64,000 nucleotides of DNA from Daphnia carinata (GCF_022539665.2 NC_081337.1:6052679-6116678), one strand, 5' to 3'; positions 24,401 to 38,202 are shown, counted from the first letter of the stretch. Notes: generated by a model not told the origin, from the sequence alone. Made by a program: numbers and translations.

Positions 24401-25548
24401 CGCGAGAATTTATTCAAATGGATGTGTGTGTGTGTGTGTGTGTAACACACATAGCCGCTCACCGCGCAGTGCACACACGACTGACACCTGGGAGTCATTT
24501 CCAGCAAATTAGAAAGACACCTCGACTGGCACGGCAACCAACAAAAACACCGCTGTACATTACAAGAGAACTTGAAAAAAAAAAAAAAAAAAGAAGGCCG
24601 CATAAATTAAATTCAAACGAAAATTTCCCTATGCAAATAAATAAAAAAAATAAAAGCACATTTTCTTTTAAAACGAAAGTTATTTTCCTTTCCCTTCGTC
24701 ACACACATATCCTCTCCTCATTCGGAACCCTCCTCCGTGCATCTATATTTAATGACGTCCATCAGCGCCCTCTGGGAAATATGTCGCCCCAACATCGTTG
24801 TCGAAGAAAAATCGTTCTTCTTCTACTTTACAGCACCCACAGGTTCCCCATTTCTTTTTTCCTCCATTACTTTTAACCCTATATTTAAGAATACAGTTTA
24901 ATGTTTTCTTTCCTTCGTTCGATGTATCCTTCAGACAAGGTAGCCGTCCGTGACGGGGCGTTACCCGCCAGAATCATCAACTTCGTCATTCCTCTTTTTC
25001 TTTTTTTCTTCACAGCGTCCGTTTTCTCTTTGATTAGAATCAATCAAAGAATTCCTTCCTCATAAGGGTTGGCAAATGGCGAGACCGCCATCATGCGAAC
25101 ACGCTCGGCCAAACCTCATTATTTCCGTTCTTGTTGGGCTATTCGGCACGTCAGACGGGCGTCGGAATCGATCATTTCCTCCCCGTTCACAAACAAAAAG
25201 GGCCCGTCACTTTCTATTCGTTGCTTAATCCCCGGCGTGGGTTTTTTATATAGAAAGACAAGCCAACATGATTGACATTGGCTAATTGTTCACTGAGGCA
25301 CGAAAAAAAACAAAAGGAAGGACTACGTCTACTAAACACGCAATTTCCTGGTGCCTTGAGATCCAGTCAGGAAGTGTCACATCACACCAGTTTGGAAACG
25401 AAAAATTGGAAATCATATTTCCCCCACAAAAAAAGAAAGCAAAACAAATTAAATGAGGGGGTCAAAACTTACATTGTTTTGTCGGCGCGGCGCGGACGAC
25501 GACGGCGGTAATCGAAATCAAGGCAGACAAGAAGAATATCCGGTCCAT
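18467..25548 (-). CDS. FGFR: Fibroblast growth factor receptor (receptor tyrosine kinase), 857/859 aa, with alternative Ig-III exons
   Basis: Exons in transcript order: 25548-25473, 23487-23337, 23227-22815, 22741-22553, then 21802-21612 or 21281-21085, then 20588-20450, 20350-20194, 20119-19764, 19691-19473, 19385-19240, 19165-18831, 18749-18644, 18562-18467. All phases agree. Signal peptide 1-20. Ig1 spans about 27-118 (Cys41, Cys112). A long acidic linker (119-178) contains MDDDD and EEEESDF, the FGFR acid box. Ig2 spans 184-276 with the heparin-site-like RLKKME, then Ig3 (277-387) and the TM helix (411-433). The kinase has the Gly loop LGEGAFG (526-532), Lys554 (AVKML), a kinase insert, HRD 682-684, DFG 702-704, the tandem Tyr714/Tyr715 of the activation loop and APEAL. 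The tail is short (EYLEL...), as in insect FGFRs. It binds FGFs with heparan sulfate at the cell surface and signals to Ras/MAPK. I cannot say whether it is closer to heartless or breathless. Confidence 0.96.
21085..21281 (-). CDS. FGFR: FGFR alternative exon III-B (first half of Ig3), 197 nt
   Basis: It starts in phase 1 and ends in phase 0 (CAG|GTTTCC), exactly like the exon at 21612-21802. It encodes 65 full codons with [17 protein letters not shown], the Ig Cys (VCRVTS), the core Trp ([13 protein letters not shown]) and two N-glycosylation sites. It aligns over its whole length with the other exon and with the FGFR Ig3 start (RPI...V.GD..F.C.V.S...P...W.KH). Joining both exons would break the frame, so only one can be used per transcript. 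Confidence 0.8.
21612..21802 (-). CDS. FGFR: FGFR alternative exon III-A (first half of Ig3), 191 nt
   Basis: Phase 1 start (acceptor CTGCAG), phase 0 end (CAG|GTAAGT, a near-perfect donor). It encodes 63 full codons beginning [20 protein letters not shown], then FECRVIS, the core Trp in [15 protein letters not shown], and N-glycosylation sites. The ERxPHRPIL-like start is the classic FGFR Ig2-Ig3 junction, so this is the better match to the canonical exon. The donor is stronger than that of 21085-21281. Confidence 0.85.
23488..25472 (-). other. FGFR: FGFR intron 1 (coding), 1985 nt
   Basis: The intron separates the signal-peptide exon from Ig1. It is by far the longest intron of the gene. 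It contains a (TG)n at 24423-24443, poly-C at about 24087-24094 and A/T runs, and no supported exon. Intronic enhancers are possible here but not visible as such. Confidence 0.6.
24423..24443. repeat. (TG)n microsatellite
   Basis: About ten TG units inside FGFR intron 1. Confidence 0.9.
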
Positions 25549-25726
25549 CTTGTCGTAGATGAAGATGGCGCGGATCCCTTCAGTATTGTATTTTTCTTTT
25601 GTTGTTGTTCTTCTTGTTCCAGAGGCAATCAGAAAATGTGGGGTGAGCTTCCAAAAGTCGGGATGAAAAAGATAAAGAGGGAGACTCTTCCAAAAAGGCG
25701 CGACGCGCTGCCTCCAATCAAAACAT
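25549..25726 (-). other. FGFR: 5' UTR part of FGFR exon 2, with a spliced 5' boundary
   Basis: A strong minus-strand acceptor (GTGTTTCCCCCCGCAG) ends just before 25726, so the start codon exon is preceded by at least one noncoding exon further upstream (above 25.74 kb). The exon begins with ATGTTTTGA, a two-codon upstream ORF (25718-25726), before the true ATG at 25548. Confidence 0.55.
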
Positions 25727-28700
25727 CTGCGGGGGGAAACACACACACACAAATTTGTATTAGTTCAAAATTCAAAAAAGAAGAAATCCTATTTCTACAC
25801 ATATACTTATAAATATGAAGGGGAAAAAAGTACAAAGCCGCGACTGGATGGAACCCCGAAATAAGGCCACAATATCAGGGGGTCCTCCAGATTCTCTCCC
25901 CCCTTTTCTTTTTGTGATTTTTACAGGTAAGAAGATCCACCTGTCCCCAGCTATAAATAAATCAGTGGCGAGACGCCCCACCCTCTCGGTACTTTACCGC
26001 GACCTAGTCAGCCGAAAAGGCTGGTAGGCCTTCGCCTTTTTTTTTTGGCTTTGACGACAATAAAAACTAAAGGGTTTTTTTTTTTTTAAAGGTCGATCTT
26101 TCGGAAACGTCATCTTGTTTCGACGGCAAAAATACAAAAGGACAATTCAAGAGCGCGTGCCCCAACACCATCTAACGTGTCAAAAAGATTCCGACCAGTG
26201 CCGCGTTTGAGACGGCCATGCAATACAGGTGATTGCATTTCTCGACATTAAAAAATAAAAACACGGATTCCCATGGATCAAATGGACCTGTTTTCCATCT
26301 CACTTTTTATTATCATTTTTATTTCGATTCTTTTTTTTTAAAGGGATTTTTAGCGAGAAAATCAAAATGACGATGGGATTATTCTTGTGTGTCGTATTTT
26401 TAGAGACACCCACACACACACAAACAAGTGCCAGAAAATTCTCCGTTTCGTGTTACAACATTAGAAAGAAAGAACTTGGGTTGGAGAAGCCAAGGCACGT
26501 AGAACAGCTATGAAAAACAAGACAGGAGAAATTATGACAATTTTCGTGGCCGAGGGTGGAAAGGAAGATGTGGGGGAAAATAACACACGAAATTGATAAT
26601 CATAGTCATGAGCATCTTCGGGGTGTCGATTGGAAATAATAGCAGGGCGGGGGAGGAAACTTGAAAAAGTCAAAATCCATCTTCTTCTGACCAGATGAGA
26701 GAGGGGGAAAACACAAATTTCTTTTTAAAAAGAAGTTGTGAGTGTACAAGAAGAGGAAAAAAAATAAAAAATAAAAGACCGATGGCCGGTAAGGTCAAAG
26801 GTGCTTCTCTTCTTGTGTGTGTGTGTGTGTGTATATACAACCCCACTGAGGCTATAGTTTATTCTTTTGGCTTTTTCTCATCTTCTTGTTTCGCCCTCCT
26901 CCCCTATCATTTTGAATCACCCGCCCTTTTTTTTTTTCTCTCTCTCTCGTACTGACCGGCATTTTTTTTTTGTTTTTGAGGGGAAAAGATGGCCGCTTTT
27001 CATTAAACTGGAAAGAAAAAAATCGGCACTTTCTGACCTCCCCCCCCCCCAAACCGTTTTTTAAGTGAAAACATGAACGATTTTTTTTTAAATCGCCGAC
27101 CATCTCAAATTTCACAATAAAACAGTTTGGCAATGTTTGACTTGCAATATAAGAACAAAAATGACGTGATAACTCGAGAATGCATACGAATGTACCCGAA
27201 TTCAACGAAGAACATAAAAACAAAACAAAAAAAAAAACAAAACAAAGATGATGGATGTCGCGGTGGTTGGGATACAACTACAAGGCCCTTTTTTTTTCCG
27301 AGAACAACACCGTTTGTTTTTTTGTTTTTTTTTTTATTTCTTTATTCTTTTTTTTTTCAATTCAAAAGTCATAAAGCAATTGGCCTCGATATGCATCCGA
27401 ACGTCAGGATTGGACTACAAACGTTTCACTTGTACAAAATGATTTATACCAAACGGCAAGAGTTTTTGATTGTGACGGCCGATGTTGGTTACAAATGTGA
27501 AACCAAATGCAAATGAGATGCATGGCTCGTGTCAGACGGACAGACAGGTGCCCCCCCCCTTTAAAGAGCCTTTTCGCCAATAGGATTTGTTTCTTTTTTT
27601 TTCTTTTCGTTTTGTTTCTATGACCTCCCTTTGAAAGAGCAAATCCAATCGGCTTTTGTTGGCGAATTTCGACTTCACTTTCGAAAAACAAAAACGTTGT
27701 CCACGTCTCCTACACGATTCATTATGCCTGTTTGCTCCTTTCCCAAACGCCCGCATCACTGACTACCCTCCCGTTTGTTTCAAACTCATCTTCACACAAC
27801 ATTTTTCTTCCATCTTTCTTCGTCTTCTTTCTTTTTTTTTCTTTTACAACAAGTGTTTCTCATTTTTCAACTTTGCTCATCCCCTCCCTCTAGCCTGAAA
27901 AACATCACCCACTACTTCTGGTGGAAGGCCAATAACTACACCAACAAGAAAGCAAAAAAAAAAAAAAAAGAAACCTATTTTTTTTTTCTGAAAATGTCGA
28001 AGATGGAAACGAAAAAGAAAAAAAAGGCAACATGGTTTCCTTGAGACAGAAGAGGTAGGGGGTTGATAGAGGTTGGGTAGAGAACGTAGTGGTCGAACTA
28101 TATGGCGCCATTGAACCACAAAATCGGGAGGCCAACAATCTTTTCGACTGGACAATAGGTCAAAACCACCCTAAATATTAACGGAATAAAAAAAAAATAC
28201 ATATTTCTCTGAAACGGGATGAAAATTGAGGCCCTTTTCTTTTCTTTTTTTTTTCAGCCAATAATAAAAGACTCGTGTTACGCTCGACCCAGAAAATTGT
28301 TCACCGACAAAACGAGATAACCGAAACGGATTCGCCCTCTCGTGTGCACTCCGATTGCAAGTCGGGCATGTGACCAAACAAAAACACGTGAAGCAAAACA
28401 AAAGAATGTTAAAAAAAAAATAAAACGAAATCTATCGAAATGAAGTGGCACTAAATTCAATACGAGCTCCTTCAAAATGGCGACAATAGGCTTCTTCTGC
28501 CAGCCCCCTGTAATCACGATACACACACAAAAAGGCTTTGCCTCGTGATGACGAATGGCTTTTAATGATGATATTCCAAACGTTCCATCTTTTCTTTCTT
28601 ACATTCGACTTTTCAACCGAATCTTTTTTTTTCGCCAACAATCATCAAACGGCAAGAAAAAGACTGGTAGTTTCTCACGCTCCCCAATTGCTGTGACTAA

Positions 28701-29475
28701 ACTAGAAACGGAATAAATCTCACCTGATGTGCTTGATCACGGATAGTCGTCATTTGATGATGCAGTCAACGTTTCCCAAAAAACCACGAAAGAAAATATC
28801 CGTACAGAAAACGAGTCAGCAGCTTCTTCAATTTTATTTCTTTCTCGGCACTTATTTTTCGTCTTTTTACTTTTGACGATGTCTCGACACGTTCACTTAC
28901 AATTTCAACCACATGCACTCCAACTTCTTCGATGAGCACAATCAACTACCACGAAAAAAGAACCAAGTGCCCAGTCACACACAAGTTGATGAAAGTTTTT
29001 CTCTTTTAATATTTCGTTTTTCAACTTTCAGTGTCTTTTTCAATGTTTTCTACGTCGTCTTTGGCGTGAAGCTAAAGATAGAAAAAGACCAAACTCAAAA
29101 CAGCGACGAATGAAAAACGTGTGCGTACTGTAGGCGATCTGCGGCGCGACTGATTTTGGCTCCCGCCTCTCCACCGACCTTAACCACGAGACGAGATGCT
29201 GTGTATGCGAAGGGGCCCCCCCCTTCTTTTCTCTCTGTCTCTCCCTTAAAACTGCATGGGGACAAACTCTGCTCATCAGCCCTCTGGCGGACTACACACG
29301 TTTTTTTTTTCACCCGTCCACCGACCAATCATGTTTCGTTTTTCTCCTTAACTCTCTCTCTCTCTGTCTCTCTACCTATATTTAGAGACAGATATTCACG
29401 ATTTGATGGACACACTATTAAAAGTTTATTGGCTTTTTTTTATTTGGCCATTTGTTGTTTAATTAAATTTATATG

Positions 29476-29494
29476 TATATATATATATATATAT
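29476..29494. repeat. (AT)n microsatellite
   Basis: Pure alternating A/T run of about nine units. Confidence 0.9.
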
Positions 29495-32400
29495 GCATTT
29501 TTTTTTAAAAGAAGAAAAGAAAACAACAGAGCCACCTATTGGTATAAGGTTTGGCGTGTATCTGGGATCCCATCTACACACATCGTGAAATGTTAAAAAG
29601 ACATTTTCTATTTCCAGCTGGCGTCTGGAAACAAATGCAACAAGAATGTGCTCGGCATTTCCTCGTCTCGTTATAGCGTCGCCATCAAAAAGGAAGTGAC
29701 TTCCTTCTGAGCTCTCTTGTTTCTCGTTATGTGCGCACTGTTTTTTAAGTTCGTGCATTCGTCGTTGCGACGCTTGTGTGTATATCGCGTCAATTACTTA
29801 CGACTTAGAAACATACAAACAAATCATAAAAAGAAAAGCCTATGTTGCACGTCCTACATTAGTTTATGTGTACACGACCTTCGAACCACGTCTCGAAAAC
29901 CTTTGGATCTATTTTTTTCTAAAGCAAGGGCATGCTAGACGCTTAAAACCTGTTCCTACGTGTGTGAATATGCATTTATCTGTTTGGTTAGGTCTCCTTG
30001 CATGTATATACGACAGCGGCACGGGAGTAACAGACACCGCTGAGACAAAAAAAAAAAAAAAAATGGGTGATAACGTATTGGATAAGGATAAAAGAAAACC
30101 CAAAATACTAGGGTCACTTTATCATCTGGAAGTGTGTGTGCCCTACAACAACATCGAGAGGAAAAGAAACAACAACAACGGGAACGGTAAGGAAATTGGA
30201 CAGGACCCCTGGCTACAGCAGAAGGTTCGACGACTTTTCATAAACACAAAACGTAATCAGTTTTTTTTTTTTTTTTTTGGAGGGTAGATGTAGCAGTAAG
30301 AAAGCAATGGGTAGAGGTAGGAACAGGAGGGGGGGGGGGGAGAATAGAAAAAAAAAGATAAATGCGATAACGTTCCAGAACTTGGCCCAAAATCTAAACG
30401 ACTGTTACCAAAAGGTAAATATCCAGGGTGGGGGGTTAGAAAATAAAGACGTAGAAAAAATAAAAACGAAAACGAAGAAAAATATGCAAACAAGAAGAAA
30501 AAAAAAAGAAAAGGGTAAATACAAACGAGACTGGAAACCTTTTTATGCAAATCGAGTCGAATGTTCTTGTTTCTTTCCAATTTTTTTTAATGATAGACAC
30601 GCGTGCAGTTACATAAAAATCTAGCAGCAATTTTGCACGTGATTGTATCGGGAGAGAGATCGGTTCTTTTGATACGATATTCATCACGCGAAAAGAGATA
30701 ATAAATTGAAACTTCATTAATCAAAGGAGACGTCCGCTACATCCGCGCCCACCCCCTAATCAATGTCAGGGATCAATCTCGATCTGTTACCTTTTCTGGT
30801 CGCCTTCCTTCGCTTCATTAACATAATTTTCCTTGTTTTCTTTCCTTTTTCCTTTTTTTTTTTAGCAATTGCACGAGATTGTAAATCATGCAAACGACCT
30901 GATATATACTTACAACATGTTTCATATCATTTCTCTCATCCACTTTCTTTTCGACTGGGAGTGATGTTCTGTCAAACACCGTACATTCTTTTAGCCGCAA
31001 GACATCCTCCACTTTTTTTTTTGTTCTAACTTTAGTTTTCTCTTTGTTTTCCTATTTTCTTTCGAGATAATCAAATTACAACCAAAGAGAAAGAAAAAAA
31101 AAAAAAAATAATACACACACACATATATGTATATAATAAGATAAAAAAAATAAGAATACCAAGGACACGAAACAAAAGAAAATGATGTCTAATGATGTTG
31201 CCTGCGATTACCTTTGATGATTGTTTCAAATTCTTTCTCGCCCGTCCGATACCCTTCATCATCGATCATTTTCACTCCCTCTTGGTCGACACAAAAGGGC
31301 TATATAATTTAAGCGTACACGAAAAATGGTGATGATCAAATTCTTGAACCTTTTTTCTTCTCCTCACGTGAACGCAAACGCAAGAGAAAAAAAACCTCAA
31401 CAAAACGAATTTTGTCTTGTGCGCGAGCCAGAGAGAGAGAGAAAGAGGTTTAACCAGCCTAACTCCCGTCAACTGCTATACAACAGTATACGTAATGCCC
31501 TCTCTTCCTTGAAGGATATGCAAATGACGTGAAAACAGTGCCGCGTGGAAATGGGATGCCGTAGTTTACATATACAGCGGGTTCAGAAACAGATGAGAGA
31601 GAGAAAACTAGCCAGTCTCCACCTACCATTTTGTCTCAAGTGGCCGTCTTCTTAGGAGGTCTCGGACCGATAGTGTTGTAGAGGCACACTCGAAGGTAAG
31701 AAAACGCTTCTATCCCCATCGTACACCTTTGGGCTTTTAAAAACAGGCACAAGGGAAAAACAGCCATTTGTTTTTCTTAGTCGATATAGTCCTTTTGCGT
31801 ATCACAATCGTCCTTTTTTGTCCTGCTGCGCATTAGTTTTTTTGATGGTCCCCATGAAAAAAAAAGGAAAAAGCAAGTAGCAGGTACGTAACGTACTGTA
31901 TAAAGAGAGACTTGTATATGTATATACAGATTATAGGCGTAGATAAATTCGGTCCCACTTTGAAAGCCATATAGGATAGAAGGTGCAGCGTTTGAAAAGA
32001 TAAGTCCACAATTTTTTGTAATTGCCCGGGTTGTCCGCTTTGCTTTTTTATCTTTACTATCGTCCAATTCTTGAGTGTTGTTGTTTTTTTTTTAATGCAG
32101 CCTTTCTCTTATTATGAGTACGTCTAGTTTCGCAACCAAGTCACTGGCAAGTGGGGGAACCGGTTGAATCTGGGAATCCTAAAACTGTTGCTCGTCGACT
32201 TGTTTGACGACACACACAACGCGAGTAGCTTTTCGGCTTCGTATCAAACGGCAGTTCATATAGAAACGATTTTCTGAGAAAGGCAAAACGGCATTGCATA
32301 GCAGTTGGAACGAATGCGTGATGGAATATCGTGACTAATGTCAGAGACAAAAAAAGGAAAAAATCATTTCCATTTTGAATCGTATATATTGACTTGGAAG

Positions 32401-35400
32401 TATAAACATATGCAACGCTGGTTATCTGCTTCGGAGTGGCCCGTCTCCATTGAGCGCGGCACACTGGCCTGATTACGCAAAGTTTCTTGTTTTGCCATTA
32501 GATATGACAACGTTATTGACGCGTTAAAAAGTGCGCGGTGAGTTGGTAGCCGATGCTGGCGTCGCACTCTCCATTAGCCAAAACGGCGTCCATTATTTAT
32601 TATGATTTATTATTATGAGGACCGGTTTTCCCTTTGCATTTGACATCTGCTTAAAATGGTACAGGAAAATAAAAAAAAGAAAACAGTTACTAAGGGAAGG
32701 AAATCCACTCGTTACGAAGAAGAAGATGATGAAGAACAAACGGAAACATCTTTTCATTGCCACGTTACAGGTTCACCAAAGTTCACTACGGAAAAAGAAA
32801 AAAAAGGGAAGCAAAATCTTTCTCCCCTCCACCCCATGTCCGGATGCTGTCGGATGAAAAGATGATAAGCTTTTAAGCGAAATAGCAAACTGTTGGAAGA
32901 GGAAGTCTTTTTGGCATGTTCCTATCAAGAAGAATAGGAAAGCAGATCTTTTCTTTTTCATTCAGAGGGTCGTTAAGAGGTTGTTACACGTTAATATTAC
33001 AACGGTCCCTCTTGTGTCTACGCTAGAACTCTCAGATTTAACACACACACACACAGAAAAAAGATGGCTGCGCTTACTTGGGAGACACAGCTCTGCTCTA
33101 TTACCAGTGTGTGCGCTCAGATAAAGAAACACGCCCTCTCCGTGTTCAATGGACGAAACAAACGGGCCCCGAAAAAAAGAAAAAGGACGGCTAAGAGGAA
33201 CTGCATAGGTTGCGTGTAGAAAATGCGCAGTGTATCCGCCTGTAACAGGAGAAGCCCATCGGCGCAGCTCTTTTTTTTTTTCTATGTCTCCCCCCTTGGA
33301 AAAAAAAAGAAGAAGAGAACAATCCCTCGATATCCCTCATCGTAGATGGCCCTAAGAATGAGAACTGAAGAAGATCGGCACAGCCATCATGTCGGCCAAC
33401 ATTATTGTGTATATCCGCCCTCATAGATATCCGATGGAAAATAGAGACCCCGAGTTTTCCGTCTTGATGGCGAATCACGTCGCACAATACAAAGACTTCC
33501 TTCTCCTAAATAAATAAAAAGGGAGCGCAGGGAAAATATATATTTTTTTTAAATATAAGTGAGAAAAAAAAAAAAAAAACTAGCCGGAGCTTCTTGATGA
33601 AGAAAATTGTTTTCCTTTATTTTCTCCACGATGGATATTTAAAGGGACTGCACTGAACGTGATGGAACGGTTCGAGTTCTCATTTTCCCACAGTTCTTTT
33701 CCTGCCTCCGATTCCAGCCACTTGCGATGTATTTACTCTCTCAATCAAGAAAAAAAAAAAGGGGGGAAAAAAAATTTATACTGGCCAGCATTGACGCGAA
33801 ACGTGATCCTTTCATCTTGAACTTTCCCCTATGCGTTCCATTTCGAGGCTATACGAGTCACCCTTTGTACGACGAATCTTTGATTGTTTGATCACGGTCA
33901 CAGCAGCAAAAGCACGTCTTCATTAGTGCGCCTGTTACGTATACCATTCTTTTTATTCATTTTTTAAAATTTTTGTTTTACTTCAACGACATTTTCTCTC
34001 CCCCCCCCTAAAAAGGGGGAAAGGGTGTAATAAGTGGTGACGCGGGGAAAGAAGAAGAAAATTCTCATTATTTCTAATTTCAGAACGAAAGAACTAACGT
34101 ACGTAAACCGAATGACGACAAAGAAAAAAAAAGGAAAGGGTGGTAAAAAAGAAAGATGGATACCAGCCAAAGAGGTAAGACCGTGACGTTTTCTAGAAAA
34201 AAAAAAAAAAAGCTGGCAACATGCCATTATGTAACTTCAAAAACTCGGTGGAGACGTACGTTTTAAAAACGCCAAAAAAAAAAGAATTAAAAAAAAAAAA
34301 ATTTTAAAGAAAATATGGAAAAGTTGTTGAGCCACCGTTGCTGTTTATGTTCTTGATCATCTTTTTAGAAGAAAAAAAAAAAAAAAGAAATGATATACAT
34401 GTAAGATATGAAAAGAAGGAACAGGAAACTGGGCGAACCTGCAGCTCGCCGTTTTCCTTTAAAAATGAAAAAGGAGACCACTTGAATATTCAACGAATTT
34501 TTTTTTGACCGTTTGATAGGATCGAAATTTTCTATGGCGATGAGACGCTTGAATGGCTCTTTAGTATTATTATTATCATCATCTAAAATCCCGACCATTT
34601 GAAGGCAACGAGAGGACAAGCTGCGTATTAGTTTATGGATTTTCATTTGGAGCCCCTCGTTTTGATTAGTGAAACTATGATGGACTCGATGAAACGAGAG
34701 ACCACTCACACAAAAAGAAAAAAAAGGTTAGAACAGAAAGAGAGGTGGCAGTGGGTCTCCGATGGCACGGAGCCATTCGAAAACGGATGAGCTCGTGTAC
34801 GGTCATTGACGCGTGACAGTTCCAAAAGGGTTTGTAACGCGATTATCGCAATTGCAAAATTGGATTAGAGCCGCTTCAAGGCTCGGCCCGAATCTCCGAT
34901 TACCATGTATTTCATGCTCCGCCCTTTTTCATCCACATTCTTTCATTCATTCGCAGCGTGAAAAAAAAAAACGGCTGTTTACATTGATGAAACACTACGA
35001 TGCGGTTCCCATTGTGGCTGTTTGCACTCCTTTTGTTGACAATGCGGCTATGCAAATTTGCCTTTTCTTCGTCTTCTCATAACCAAGATGGTACCCGTTT
35101 CCGCCGGAAGGATATTCTACCGCATATAGGAACCCCCCCGCAAACTCCCTTCACAAACTGGGTGTGTGTGTGCACAGTCCCCAATCAAAAAGCGAAAAAA
35201 ATAAATGTGCAGTCGTGTTTTTTTGAAAAGGGGGGGGGAGAAGAAGAAGCAAACGAACTTTTTGTGCTCATTCCTTAGATATTCCCCTCTCCCTTTCTTT
35301 TTTTTTTTTCTCTTCTCTTCGGCTCTGTGTCTCTGTGGATGCATAATAATTCGTCTTTTCAAATGCTCCAAAGTTTCTGGAGGGAGAGAAGCTGCTGGAA

Positions 35401-37912
35401 CGCATATGGTATTTCGTTGGAGAAGCTCAGGAAATAACGGCAGTTGCTCGTCTCCTTATCCCTCCCCCGCGTCCACCTCCTTTTACAGGAGCTCCCGAAG
35501 AACGACTCCTCCGCAACACACACACGTGCGCAAAACACACACACAGTCCCTTCATCCCTCTGTCCCTTATGTTATAGCTCTTGTTTCCTAACTGCGTATT
35601 TTATTTGACTGAACGACTGAAAACAAAGTTTGTATTTTTTTTTTTTTTTTCAAAAACCTTGTGTCGTGGCTTGAGCTGAAGCCTCTCGGAATCCGACTGG
35701 AAATATTCCGCAATAAAAAAGAAAACGAGTCGAAGGGTTGGTAACACATTCCCCTCGTTGAAGAAGCTCTGAACCTAAAATTGTAGGAAGAGATGAAGCG
35801 AGACGTCGAATGTCAAAACGATGATGTCGCATTTCAAAAACGAAACTTCAAAACAACAGAATAATTTATACCTAAATCAAACAGACGAGATATCGGTTCA
35901 AAATTGAAACTCAAAATATGATGGACTTCATTAACTACATCAATTAATGTATGGGAATTTGTGCCTCGGCCAAAAAAAGAAAAATGGACTAAAACAAAAA
36001 AAAAACAAAAAAAACAATGAATGTTTAAGAACGAAACAAATGATGTCCTACATGACCTGGACAGCGCAGACAGAGAATAACGACTTTCCTTTCGATCATG
36101 TGTGAAACGAGCGTAGCAAATGTTAGCGGTCACCGTTTCTAAATGTGCAAAGAACACGGTCAATAAAGTCATTAAAAAAACAACAAGCCGATGAGAATTT
36201 CTGTCCTTTTTTTTTTTTTTTTAAATAAGGTCTTTTTCTTTCCTTTTGTTTTCTTCATCATTTTCCAAACGAGAAGAACAGAAGAAAAAAAAAAAAAGAA
36301 AAGCCCAAACCGAAAAGTCCATTAGGAAAGTGGCGAGTCATAAACGTCCGCGCCATTAAACAAATAGGCATCTGAAATATATATATATTTTTTTTTTTCG
36401 TAGAGGTTTCTTTTCTTTTGTAAGACAGAAGGAGAGGACTGGCACGAAGGCACCAGCTAAGCAGAAGCATTTGTTTTATTTCAAAAATAACTCGCAGCAG
36501 AGGACGGTGTGTTTGAGTGAGTGTGTATGTATATATGCGCACCTATAACTCATGAATAAATGGAGAGATAGAGAAAAAGAAGAGGAAATTCAAGGGAGAA
36601 GAAGGTCGTTTTCAAATGGGGGATTCAAAAAAATAAATAAGGAGCCCGCGAAAGAGGCATAAAATTTAAAGCGCCACCAACGGTGATGGCACTCGGTTGG
36701 CCATCACTGACAGACTTAATGCTATTTACACATCCGAGAACTGATACAGAAAGGCAAAACAGACAAGTTTTTTTTTTATTTTGTCTGTTTCTTCCTAGAA
36801 GATATGCTGCTGGTGCCCTCAGGACTTACTCTTAACAGACGACTGGCTTCTCACGATGCTCTGCGTGTTGGCCGTTTGTAAACAGTTGGATGATGATGGA
36901 AAAAAAAATGTGGGAGTGAATGTCTGATTTTAGGTGTTTCTTCTTCATTCCACCAATGTCCCACGTAACTACACAAGTTGCACATACTAGACGACGTTCA
37001 TATTCATTTTTTTTTTCCTTTCCAGCTGGAGACGGATAGAATTACGACATATGTCTACAAGCGTTTAAAAAAAAAAAAATATGAATGTGTGGGATTTAAA
37101 TGTCCCCTCCCTTCGATTTAAAAAACGCAACGCAATCCCAGACAAATGAAAATTCCTGTATATATGGAACAACAACAAAAAAAAATAATATAATAAAAGG
37201 GCTTTGATCAAAAAGACGGGTTGCTGTATTATGTTATCAGGGTGTGTACCACATAGGGGAAGGGGAGCAAAGAAATTGAGATGTTGGGAACCCAATTGAG
37301 CGATCGGGTTGAATTGCATCCACTCCTCCATTTTATTTATTTATCTTCTTATTTTGTGATGTATAAGCTATTTATGCGGCCTTCGCAACTGTCTACATTC
37401 TTCCTTTGTTGTCAGAAGAAATTGTATCGCTTAACTACATCGATCGTAGAACTCCGACTTGCTGCGTCTGAAAAAAAAAAAATGTTTCGTCTTTCCCATT
37501 GCCGCTTCCGTTCGCATCGTTCAAATAACGTAGCGCCTTTTTTAAAGAAAAAATGTTGATACAGCACCTCAGGGAATGCAATTTTTTTTTTTTTTTTTGC
37601 ACACAAAAAAATATTCCGGAATCTTCTTTTTTCTCTTTGCGCCGCAAACCGAGGCGGCGACTGGGTCATACCTCCAAAGAAAATAGAAGCCATGGGCAAA
37701 GGGTATCTTTCGCATTGCATTTATTATAGGACCCCCCTCCCATCCCACTCCTTAAAAAAAAAAAAAAATGTTTTTTCCATCATCGCAATAAGATTTCCGC
37801 TGATTTGGCGGTCTGGCGTCTCAAAGCAAATCCTGTCGCCTTCGAGGACGTGCCGCCCCGCTCACCACAAACAAAACAAAACAAAAATGTTTTCGTAACA
37901 TTTCGATTTGTT

Positions 37913-37936
37913 TGTGTGTGTGTGTGTGTGTGTGTC
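37913..37936. repeat. (TG)n microsatellite
   Basis: About twelve TG units, the longest dinucleotide run I see in the window. Confidence 0.9.
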
Positions 37937-38181
37937 TGTTTTGCTAGATGATCGAACGATTGTGTATATACTACGTTTGGAGGAATTGATAATGATCTAA
38001 AAAAAAAAAAGAAACGATGTCAGATGTGAAATCAAAAAAAAAATGGGAGCGGCAGAGACACGGCAAAGTGGACGCTTTGCTTGTGCGCGTTGAAGGTGAC
38101 ATCCTTTTCTATTTGTTAACTAGTTTTTAAAAAAAAAACGTCTTCGAGTTGCAAACGGAAATAATGTGGGCGAGTGCTATC

Positions 38182-38202
38182 CATATGTGCGCGCGCGCGC
38201 GC
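38182..38202. repeat. (GC)n / alternating purine-pyrimidine tract
   Basis: CATATGTG followed by six and a half CG/GC steps gives 21 bp of strict purine-pyrimidine alternation, a potential Z-DNA sequence in an otherwise A/T-rich area. Confidence 0.85.

Noticed and set aside
34957-35278. Signal-peptide-like ORF (MRFPLWLFALLLLTM...) behind a good acceptor on +
   Set aside because: An earlier out-of-frame ATG lies in the same exon, the frame runs into a TG microsatellite, and I could not find a convincing continuation exon.
35376-35577. Long frame starting FLEGEKLLERIWYFVG without an ATG
   Set aside because: Protein-like composition, but two other + frames of this locally GC-rich stretch are open over much of it and no splice context selects this one.
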